The notes under the pieces: generated by a model
The model's database searches: none
What the model saw: the letters and a program-made list of their open reading frames with translations, nothing else
What the model was told of the DNA's origin: nothing
Program-made: the position numbers and the translations under genes
DNA from: Coniella vitis
Lineage: Eukaryota > Ascomycota > Sordariomycetes > Diaporthales > Schizoparmaceae
Direction of reading: 5' to 3'
Assembly (NCBI GenBank): GCA_011317545.1
Contig: WUJK01000005.1
Span: forward strand, 62,001 to 126,000
Length of the DNA stretch: 64,000 nt
In this document: one piece after another, positions 55,000 to 64,000 of the stretch
Layout: each line of letters opens with the position of its first letter
Position numbering within the stretch: position 1 is the stretch's first letter

Positions 55000-57000
55000 A
55001 ATTGAGTTGAATGATGGGGGTTTGATTCTGATGGGTGGCGTTCTGTGTGGATGTTACTTCTTTTTTTTTTTTTTCCCTCCTCCTCCTTCTTCTTCTTCTT
55101 TTGGGTGGTGCTTCTTTTTTCCTTTCTCGATACATTCGTTTTTTTTTTTTTTTTTGACATCACTTCATGGGCGGGTTAAAGGGTTATATTTCTTTTCAAT
55201 TACTCTCTCTCTCTCTCTTTTTTCCCTTCTTCCTCTTCTTCTTCTCTTCTATACACTTTTCACCTTCTCTCTCTTCATCACCACCCACCCTGCCCTCCAT
55301 GATCGCACAATCACACACAACACTCATTCATTTCTCGGAGTTGGCAGACGGGTTCGTTTTCTACAAATCTTCCTCCCTGCGTCCAAACCACCAAAGGGGA
55401 GAAAAGCAGCATTTTCTTTTTTTTTCTCTTCTTTTTTCCCCCTATTTTTGCACTACATTCGCATTTTTTGGGGAAGAAAGACTTCCGAGCCTGGGGGTGC
55501 TTTACATTCGCTGGGTTTCTGAATATACCCCCCCTCCCCAAAAAAAACTCTTTCAATCATTATTGAGAATGGATTTCAGAGAACAAAAAAGACAATCAAA
55601 AACTTTGTATATAGACTGGAATGGAAACACAGGATTCCCAGAACAGACCAACAAAAACAAGAAATCAAAAATAAAATAAAAATCTTCTTTTTTATCGGCC
55701 TGTGCAAACCTCGAACTGAACTCATTGTTCAAGACAGTATTCATTTACCTTTTTCTTTTCCCCTTCCAATTTTGAGGCTTGGGTTCTGAATTCATACACA
55801 ATCATAAAATAAACGAAACCCCCCCCCCCCCGAATCTCTTCCTTCTCGTCTGCAACCCGCCCGCCCGCGTTGTTCAGCCCTTTTACCAAATCCTTTCTTT
55901 TTCTTTTGACCCGCGAATCCTTCAAGTTTCAAACCAACGCAGTACTTTCCCCCCCCCCCCTTTTTTTTTTCCTTTAAGAGCATCCAGGATAGTAAGGTAG
56001 CCTATATGTATATCTATATATATATAGGCCTAATCATATAGCCTATAGAGACAATATTAAATGCGTCCCACTGATACCTTGATTCTCTATATCTATCAAC
56101 GATACAACGATATAACCTGTACATACTGTGCTTGTGCTGTCTTCACAAAAGCCATTCTTCAGAATCATACTACTAATAGTAGTAGTAGTAGTAGTAGGCC
56201 AAAAACAAAACTAGGTAGATATGAGTCCAACCACCACAGTGGCATTAGTCACAACCACGAGTAGCAGACGGGTCACTGCTACAATGTACAGAAGGAAAGA
56301 GGGGGATTAATATTATATCGTGTATTTCAAAAGAAGACAAGAATAAAAGAAAGGGGAAAAAAAAGGAGAGATGGAAAAAAAGAGTATAATACCATGACAA
56401 AGCGTACAACCGCTCCAAAATTCAGTGCTGCTTTCTCTGCCTGCCTACTTGCTTGCTTGCTGTTTTATTTTCAAGAAAAGAATCCAGAAACCAAGAATAA
56501 AAGAAAAAAAGAACAACGACGCCTTGTCATCACCAATGTCCCAAGGCCCATCTTTCCACTCCGTTTTTTCCGCCTCGACAGGATTCTCAGGCCTCCTCAG
56601 TCCAACCCAACACTCAACATCCGGCACATTCACCGATCGACGTGTCGACTTGTAGCGATGGACGTGGTCCTGCTTCCCACCATCCGTCGTTCAGGTCCAG
56701 CCTCCGCAGAATCTCGCTGAGCCACTGTTGCTCGCGCGCCCAGTATTTTTGCTGGTCGGCGGGACTCCAATCTTCAACCACATGGCCCTGCCATTTTACT
56801 CCGTCACTGCCCCCTTCAATACTGCCATGGTCACGGTCATGGTCATCAGCCGTGCCTCTAGATTCCCCCTGTAGAGTCACATTGCCTCCGGCAACGTCAA
56901 GGCCATTCATCTCGACTAGCCATTGATAAGTTCGCTTCCACAGCTGACTCTCTTTTACCGAGAGTACTCCCGACTCACAAGATGCCGCTTGTTGAACGCT
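55000..57000. other. Convergent intergenic region with homopolymers
   Basis: The 3' flanks of the DUF3455 gene and the MAP kinase gene. Long T runs (55060-55075, 55138-55156), C runs (55820-55832, 55950-55960) and a (TAG)n block (56175-56198). The minus-strand sequence from 57000 down is kinase 3' UTR; no supported gene. Confidence 0.55.
56175..56198. repeat. (TAG)n triplet repeat
   Basis: About eight TAG/AGT units downstream of the MAP kinase gene, in non-coding DNA. Confidence 0.8.
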
Positions 57001-58666
57001 CTACCTCCTCCTGTCGGCACCCATGGCAAGGTCACCCTCGAGGCCACCGGGGTGTTGACCCAAGTACTCCTCTGGTCGCGGGTCTTCGGTTCGCCATTGC
57101 TGCTGACCACCGCTGGGCATGGGGACTTGGCCCGCCGCTGTCTGTGCATTGTGCTGGTTGCCAGCACTGCCGGCCACGGTGCGCACCGTCTGTCTGAAGC
57201 GGTACACCTCTTCCAGGATCATCTTGCGCATCTCGCTCACGTCGTCAACCACCTCAAAGTCAAAGTTGAAGGTCGTGGGACAATCGGGCTCGTCAGAGGC
57301 GTCGTGCCAAATCTGCAGGTACGGGTGCTCCAGCGCTTCCTCCACGCTGATACGCGAGGTCGGGTCAAAGGCGAGCATGCGGTCGAGGAGGTCCAGCGCA
57401 TCCGGGTTGGCATCGGGGAAGAGGGACGGGAAGGACTTCTTGGGCATGAACGGCAGGTTGCGGACGTATTCCTGCGCACGAGGAGAACCAATGCGCGAGA
57501 GAGTCTCCTCATTGGGCGTTCCGAGAATGTGGAGGATCTGGTTGAGCTGGTCGACGTAGTCGCGGCCCTTGAAGAAGGGACGGCCGCCAAGAAGCTCGGC
57601 AAGGATACAACCGACAGACCAAACGTCAACTGGTAGATGTTCGTTAGTACGCCAACTCGCTGCCTTGCTGCTTTAACAAGGACCCCCCTCCCAGCATTCA
57701 GAATTTACCTACTTGCTTTGGTGTAGCTCTGGAAGCTCAACATGATTTCTGGGGCACGGTACCATCTCGTGGCGACGTATTCTGTCATGTAGCCAGCATT
57801 TTCCTCGGGGTCAACCGAGAATCCACGGGCCAGGCCAAAGTCGCAGATCTTGAGCTCACAGTCTGCGTTGACCAGCAAGTTGCCCGGCTTGAGATCACGG
57901 TGCAGCACATTAGCCGAGTGGATGTACTTGAGACCGCAGAGAATCTGGTAGATGAAGGACTGGAAGTGTGCGTCGGTCAGAGGCTGGCCAGATCGGATAA
58001 TGGCAGCCAAGTCGCACTCCATGAGCTCTGCGCATTGATTTCCAACATTAGCATATGGAGATGCTCGGAACAGCTCTTGATGCACGTATGAATCTGGGTC
58101 AACATACCTTCGTACAAGTAAGTCTCGTTGAAGTTGTCGGGCCGGGGAATGTCCATGTCAAACAAGCAAGTAATCTGTAGTTTCTCACAATCAGCCACAC
58201 TGCTCGTCTCGTCTTTCTTTTGGTCCTCTGTTTTCCAGTTCCCCATAAGAAGTAGTGCTCGGCGCAACTACACTTTGAATTGGCAGGGCAAAGCTTACGT
58301 TGCGGTGGCCACGGAAGTGCTGCAGAAGTTTGATTTCGCGCAGGGCGCGCTTGGCGAGAATCTTCTTGCTAAAGACATTGGTAACCTTCTTGATGGCGAC
58401 ACCCTCGTTGGTCTGGTTGTTCGTGGCAGCGCTGGAAAAATGAGTGGGCAGTTAGCAGATAGTCTTTCGTCCGAGCTGGCTTTCCTCGTGTTGTTGTTGT
58501 TACTGCAGCTGCAACCGACAAAACACAGTTTCGACGACAGGACATTGACTTACCAAACAATACCGTACGCACCCTGGCCCAGCTCCTTGGTGACCGTATA
58601 GCGCTCATCGACGATAAAGTCCTGGTTAAAGACCCTAAATACCTTGCGACCTTGCAAATCCGCCAT
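57001..58666 (-). CDS. MPS1: Cell-wall-integrity MAP kinase (Slt2/Mps1 type)
   Basis: Five exons on the minus strand, 58666-58554, 58431-58299, 58174-58108, 58027-57713 and 57629-57001, give 418 residues. It opens MADLQGRKVFRVFNQDF, then the Gly-rich loop ELGQGAYGIVCAA, AIKKV, the catalytic loop HRDLKPGN (HRD 147-149), DFGLARGF, and the TEY activation lip at about Thr186-Tyr188 within GYMTEYVATRWYRAPE. DVWSVGCILAELLGGRPFF and RMLAFDPTSRISVEEAL complete the kinase; the Gln/Pro-rich tail ends at GADRRR. This kinase acts last in the Pkc1-Bck1-Mkk cascade, controlling cell-wall repair and, in plant pathogens, penetration. The N-terminus and TEY motif separate it from the Fus3/Kss1 (TEY but different start) and Hog1 (TGY) groups. 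Confidence 0.96.
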
Positions 58667-61443
58667 CTTGTTCTTTTTTTATTGCGCGCGGTGTGGTTTG
58701 TATAGATATGTCTCGAAAAAAGACACCGGAGGGGGAGGGGGGCTGTAAGATGGCGAGTTGAAACAAGAGCAGGTGATCCAGACGTGAGGACAATGTAGCT
58801 TTTCGAGAACTGCGCGCTGGATTGTCGAGTTCGAGGCAAAGAGAGCGATCAGGAAGTCCGACAGTCGGGACAAAGAATAGGTCGGGATTTTGAATGGGCG
58901 TGGACAGCTCAAAGGGACAAAAGCATCAAGCCTGGGCGGGCTTCCGGGAACGCCTAGAATTACAAGCTCCAGGTTAGTCCACGCTGCGGATAAGGCTTGA
59001 TTGGGGAAGCACCGGACACACAAGACTGCGTTTATTCGGCAATGAGCTGGATTGACCTGCCGGTAGAGCTGGAGAAGAAAGGCTAGCGAGATGGGATGTC
59101 GCTGCAGCCAAGGCAGACGAGAGTCGATATCTAAAGCGAGGGGCGCGCAACGCAAGCTCGCTCGAGAGGGGCAGACAAGAGACGACGCAACGCTGCGGGG
59201 AGGACTCGCGTGAGTCTGTCTGTCTGTCTGTCCGTTGAATCGGGGAGGGGTGCAGGAGTGCGCGAACCGAGCGACGGCAAGTCACAGACACAACAGACAC
59301 AACAGGTTGGGGGCTGAGGATGTTATGTATTGTATGGATGCTGCCAACGTAATGGTTGGTCTGTGAACAAAAAGAAAGAATTTGATATCTGTAAGTCAGA
59401 AACGAGAATGCAGACGAGCCAAGGCAGGCAGAGAGAGGGCTGAGCAATTGAATGGATGGATATCTCTGGCCGGAGGGTAGCAGGGTAGCAGGGTAGCAGG
59501 GCAGCAGGGCTCAAGGAGGGGAACCTGGTCGCTTCACATTTCGGCCCTGGGTGCTGGGCTGGGCTAGCCTAGGCTGCCGACTATGTACAAGCAGCTACAT
59601 GCACCCAATATGGTAGGAGTAGCTGCTCAGTTAGCGGGCCCAGGTACCGCCCCCGGCTAGTTGTTAGTGCTGACGGCCGCTGACAGTGCCGGCTCCACAG
59701 AGGGATGAAAGCTCCAGCTAACAGCTCATCGCACTGAGGGCAAGTAACGAGACAGCTCTACCAGGTATTTGCTGCGTACAGGAGCGGGCGGCTATGTAGA
59801 TACAATATTGACTTCCGGTGCTGTTGGTTGCTGGCGCCGCCCCCCGTGGGCCCATTCTATCCAGGAACTGATTGATGATTCTTGTCTTTTTGAGGCTTTT
59901 CACAACCATTTGTACCACCCCTTTGCTGATGATTGCCTGGAAGCCTGAGCGATGCAGCACTTGATATTTGGGCACGGCACATGCGCCCGAGACATCTGCA
60001 GACCCTGCTATGTACTATGTATATATATGGTTTGATACATAGTAATCGCCCAGTTGCGAGGTACCATGGTGCATCCACTGTCCTTATGCAAGCGGAATCC
60101 AAGAGCCTGAACCAACCGCATACCAGGACTGACTGACTGACTGACCTGACCCAACAGGGTGAGAGGGCCTGATTCTGTTTCATTCTCATTAGCGCAGCAA
60201 TGAATACTGGTAAACACATCGATCGAACATACAGAGTATGAGTCCCGCAGATCACAAAATCATGGGCATGGAAAGCAGACTCCACAACTCTGACCGCAGC
60301 TGATGGTCCATATATGACGGTGGTGGAGGCTGGGGGTGAGAGTCGGATATCTTGGGATATGCTCCGATATCCTGCTTACTATGATAAGCCTGAGGAATCT
60401 TGTGCTTATTGTCCCTGTTCACTGCAGCGCTACAGATGTACTGTCATCGTACAAATATGGTTCGAGAAGATTGTACATAGTGTAGAAGAAGTACAACGTC
60501 ACAACTCCTTTCCAACTCGAAGGATGCTGACCGGAACCAGTTCGAGTGCGACCTTTTTGTCCGTGATGGGAATCCAGCTCCGTGCTCACCTGCGACTGGT
60601 ATTGATGTTTCTTTTCTTATTTGGTCTTTCCCTCATCTCTTCTCTGTCTTCCTCTTCTTGTCGCTTCTCTTGTCCGGGGGCAAATTCTCGGGATGGACGG
60701 ATGGAAGTAAGCAGCCTGATGCCCCCATTATTTTCTCCTGCATGATACTATTATACTATGTAACTTCTCCATCTAGCAGGTGTCATTGGGGGCGGTACGG
60801 TAGGGCTGGAAACACAACGCTTGCATTGCATCGCAAACAAGGACTTGCTTATCAGCCCCAAGACATCTGACGGCAGGCTGCCGCCAATCTATTCATCGCT
60901 GATCAGCCAGCCCTATCGTCTCTTGTTGGGGGGTCTGGATCAAGGCTTTTGGGGCTCTGAGACCTGATTCATCTCTCTCTTTCGGGGCTTGTGCCAATTG
61001 TTTGCCTTCGTTGCTGCTGTTGTTTTGTGGTGTTGTACGAAATCTTTGATGGGAAAAAGTATACATCCTCGGATCGTCGTCATCTTCGAGTACCATGTAC
61101 ATTCCCGCTGCCATTGTGCCGTACCTGGACCAAACGGTCCATGCCGTAGCGTACCGCACCACACCGCGTCGTGCCGTACCGCCAAGATGCTCTCTGTAAC
61201 GTCCATTTACGAGCATCTGGGTATCACTGCTCACTGCTCACTGCTCACCACTCCCATCTACCAAACTCTGTCCTCAACAAATCTAACCTACAGTCCATCC
61301 CCAGCCTCAGAACGCCTTGAGCAAGCAAAATGTAAAACCCAAACTCTTCATCATCATCATCTTCTTCGTCTTCCGGTCCCAAGTATAGATAACACCCCCA
61401 CCCCCCCCCCCAATCTATCATCGATTATAACCCCGCCGTCTAC
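58667..61443. other. Intergenic region: MAP kinase promoter and phosphatase 3' flank
   Basis: 2.8 kb with no supported gene. The first 800 bases are purine-rich on the plus strand (pyrimidine-rich on the kinase sense strand), typical of a fungal promoter and leader. A GGTAGCAG-type repeat lies at 59476-59511 and GTACTATGTA-like motifs lie at 59581, 60008-60021, 60473-60485 and 60746-60762. Confidence 0.55.
59476..59511. repeat. (GGTAGCAG)n octamer-like repeat
   Basis: Four to five copies of GGTAGCAG/GGCAGCAG (effectively an octamer) in non-coding DNA upstream of the MAP kinase gene. Confidence 0.8.
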
Positions 61444-62112
61444 TTAGTCCTGTGCCTTGACCTCAGGAAACACCTCCTTGAGGAAATTCCTGGTAAAACG
61501 CACACACTGCTCATACGCCGTCTCGAACCCGTCAATCCCGCCGTACCACGGATCCTGCACAATCTCAGCCTTGCCCGTGCCCGCATACTCGCCAAACAGC
61601 ATCACCTGCGCCCGCGTGTGTTTTGCCGAGCCGCGCAGACGCTCGAGATCGCGCAGATTGTTGCGGTCCATGGCGAAGATGTAGTCGAAGTTGTCAAAGT
61701 CTTTGAGTTGTACCTATAAAAGAGAGCAAAGTACCACATTGGGCGGGGAATGATGAGAAATTCAATTCTTTTCTTCTTTCGTTTCTTCCCCGAGACAAAT
61801 AGGTTCTGGTAACAAAATCGGGGAGGAAGGGCGGCTGGGCAGAAAGGGGATGAAATTAACACATGCATGACATGTACACACCTTTCTCGCAGCATGTTCG
61901 TAATCCGTTATGCCGTGCTTGGCGAGCGTTGACATGGTACGGTCATCCGGCTCGTCGCCGACGTGGTACGCGCCCGTGCCGCAGCTGTCGAGCTTCTTGA
62001 CGAGGCCTGCGTAAGGAGGCTGTGACGTAATACTCTGGAAGACACCCTCTGCCATGGTCGACCGGCAGATGTTGCCCAGGCAGACAAAGAGGACTGAGAT
62101 GGGCTCCGGCAT
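61444..62112 (-). CDS. LTP1: Low-molecular-weight protein tyrosine phosphatase
   Basis: Two exons, 62112-61882 and 61713-61444, give 166 residues, the normal family length. It removes phosphate from phosphotyrosine in the cytoplasm. The P-loop lies at the N-terminus, VLFVCLGNICRSTMAEG, with nucleophile Cys11, Arg17 and Ser18 (CX5R). The general acid Asp131 sits in VQDPWYGG, followed by FETAYEQCVRFTRNFL as in relatives. DSCGTGAYHVGDEPDDRT and YIFAMDRNNLRDL are further family blocks. An upstream in-frame ATG at 62178 would add 22 residues; I prefer MPEPISVLF because family members begin a few residues before the P-loop. The intron (61714-61881, 168 nt) starts GTGTGT, at the long end for this window. 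Confidence 0.93.
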
Positions 62113-64000
62113 CTTGAGGACGTGGGGCGTGCGGGTGGGTGAGTTGGGCTGAGATGCGGCGCGGAGAGGGATGCACAAGCAGCCAAGTTATGCAAGCTGT
62201 GTAGTCGTTTGCAAAGGACAAGATAGAAAAAGTGCCTGAAATGTCGTCTTCGTCGTCGTCGCCGTCGTCGTCGTGATAGCAAAACAGGCAGCTGGTTTTG
62301 ATCCACACTGGCAGAGCATGGCCGACAGCGATGAGATCAGCGCCTTCGAACCAATACAGTCGGAGAAGAGGAGATGGCGCTTACTGATACTGTACCCCAG
62401 CCGATTTCCCGCATGCAAGCGCACAGTGCAGACACATAGTAGATAGCGCATGTCCCCTTGCGGCATTATCTTATCGATAAGGCCCCGAGACCCCTCGATG
62501 GCGCGGTACGTACCTCAGTGCCGAGACGGGCACAAAAGAAACCCCTTCGCAATTTCGGCGCCACGATGGAGCCATCCCATTGTTTTCTCCATACAATAAT
62601 GATCTTCAGTTCACCACAACGGTCTCTGCTCGCTAGTGCCCCGGGTGACAGCCGTGAGCTCCTCCAACTAACGCCACCAGTCACCAGCTGTATGCTGTGT
62701 CGAGGACAGTATGAGCTGCAGCCACAGCAAGCCATCAACAGCCGCAAAGCATGTGCAGTGGCCGCGTCAGAAAGAAGGGAACCTTAGGCAGTGCTCGTCG
62801 CTTGGAGTCCCTGAAAGACTGAGGGGTTCTTGTGCTGTAATGGACTGACGGTCTGTTTCAAGTGCCGCTAACCAACAGCAAACCAACCCGAGCATTGTCT
62901 GCTTGTTTGCAGCAGCACTGCAGCAGCCCAGCGCCAGTGCCCGTGACAATGGCAATCGGTCAAAGTTGAAGTTGACCGTGCGGGCTTAGCCTTAACTTTC
63001 TCATGTGTTCCAAGTCGACAAAGGGCAAATCGTCCATTCCTCCTTTCGCCTTGCTTCTGCACGGTCAGACGCCCAGCGACAACCGGCAGTCATCTAGTTC
63101 TATAACACACAAAAGCCTTCCTTTCTCCTCTTGGCTAGCACAGTGGCCGTGTCTCACCACAAAAGAAGGCTGTCAAATCTACGGGAGCCACGAATTAAAT
63201 CAGTCTCCGCAAGTGGAGTTCCGCCTGGACCCTCAAACAAGTGCCGCTCACCAAGGAAAGGCCTCCTGCCTAGCGGATTCCACAACCAGACTTGTCTCAC
63301 GGCCACCAAGCCTTGCAGGGCCAGCAATAATAGGGCTTCAGCATATCCTTCCCTTTCGTGAAGTGCTGTTGGGCTGACATCGCCCCTCTATTGGCACAGG
63401 GTACAGACTCTTGAGATTTCAGACAGTACTTACTCGGTGGCTTTTCACGGAACAGCAAAGCCACTGACGATGCTGGATTCGACTCCACCATCTGCTTTCA
63501 GATTACTTCCCTACCATGTACAGCATGCAAGGACAGTAACAGCTCTACGCTTTGGCCGCATACATATATATGTAGTAGCAGCCACCTCTCGTCTTGGCTA
63601 AGGACCATGACTACTTACTATATAAAGTAGCAACTCCGGCTAAAGGCTTCCTCCTCGCTCAGCATCGGGGGACCACTGCCGTCCACCGCGTGCTCCGTGT
63701 GCCCCTTATTCGACCCGACGGGCGGTAGATGTGTCAGTGCTCACAAGCACAGTCCAGGTCTAGAACATTTACGATGATCTGTGCTGTACTATGTACTATG
63801 AGTATGTAGCCTCATTGGTCATTGGGCGTGGTTTGTTCCTGATGAACCAGTACCTAGGATGTGGAGCCGTTGATGATTCAATACCTGTTTTCCTCCAGTG
63901 ACTCTTCTCTTCTTTGACACTAAATAACTGGAAGTGTTTTATACCATGTACTAACGGAGCATACTATGTGCCCAGGGGAGACTAATACTGTATACGGAAG
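62113..64000. other. Terminal intergenic region
   Basis: The phosphatase promoter (with a (CGT)n-rich stretch around 62240-62272), then mixed sequence to the window end with no supported gene. GTACTATGTACTATGAGTATG lies near 63786-63806, and CATACTATGTG-type copies near 63942-63970. Confidence 0.5.

Noticed and set aside
1..64000. A secondary-metabolite cluster, transposon, CRISPR array, prophage or rRNA unit.
   Set aside because: No PKS, NRPS, terpene cyclase, P450, transposase or reverse transcriptase motif, no spaced direct repeats and no rRNA-like block was found; two MFS genes alone do not make a cluster.

Overview
The window is chromosomal DNA of a filamentous ascomycete (Pezizomycotina, most likely a Sordariomycete). 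The reasons are short GT..AG introns of about 50-150 nt, strong C/G preference at third codon positions in the real genes, long intergenic stretches full of homopolymer and microsatellite tracts, and families typical of such fungi: a CFEM/Pth11-type receptor, an Egh16/Gas1-like secreted protein, fused HIS7, an Mps1-type MAP kinase and a spherulin-4-like protein. I cannot name the species. The sequence shows no plasmid, phage, CRISPR, rRNA or convincing tRNA features.

Layout. 0-2.2 kb: CFEM-domain seven-helix receptor (+). 2.2-4.6 kb: AT-rich, gene-free. 4.7-6.3 kb: mitochondrial proline dehydrogenase (+). 8.85-9.7 kb: Egh16/Gas1-like secreted protein (+). 11.5-13.4 kb: kelch-repeat protein (+). 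14.2-15.4 kb: complex I 24-kDa subunit (-). 15.4-21.1 kb: long non-coding stretch, ending in a 62-residue membrane protein gene (+, 21.15 kb). 22.3-23.8 kb: dCMP deaminase (-). 24.9-27.2 kb: ATG7 (+). 29.0-31.5 kb: SV2/SVOP-like MFS carrier (+), convergent with a membrane J-protein (-, 31.8-33.2 kb). 34.3-36.3 kb: DHA2/VBA-like MFS exporter (-). 37.65-38.86 kb: ornithine decarboxylase antizyme (+), which needs a +1 ribosomal frameshift. 39.5-41.2 kb: HIS7 (-), divergent from a TFIIIC tau55-type subunit (+, 41.7-43.3 kb). 44.4-46.2 kb: Vps62-like protein (+). 47.0-48.1 kb: spherulin-4/GH135-like secreted protein (-). 48.1-53.9 kb: repeat-rich gene desert. 53.9-55.0 kb: secreted DUF3455 protein (+). 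57.0-58.7 kb: cell-wall-integrity MAP kinase (-). 61.4-62.1 kb: low-molecular-weight protein tyrosine phosphatase (-).

The genes do not form one pathway. They are mostly housekeeping (respiration, histidine, proline, dTMP precursor supply, autophagy, Pol III transcription) plus surface, secretion and signalling functions. The most striking system is the antizyme. Its zero-frame ORF ends at a UCC-UGA site, and the whole antizyme domain lies in the +1 frame, so product level is set by polyamine-responsive frameshifting. Other points worth a second look are a dispersed near-palindromic motif (GTACTATGTAC and its relatives) confined to intergenic DNA, a 13-nt micro-exon, an Arg-variant P-loop fused to dCMP deaminase, an exposed N-terminal histidine on the Gas1-like protein, a Gcn4/Cpc1 box upstream of HIS7, and an intron filled with a 4-nt-based satellite.

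All gene models were built by eye from splice signals, reading-frame continuity and recalled family motifs; exon sums were checked to be divisible by three. No database search was possible.
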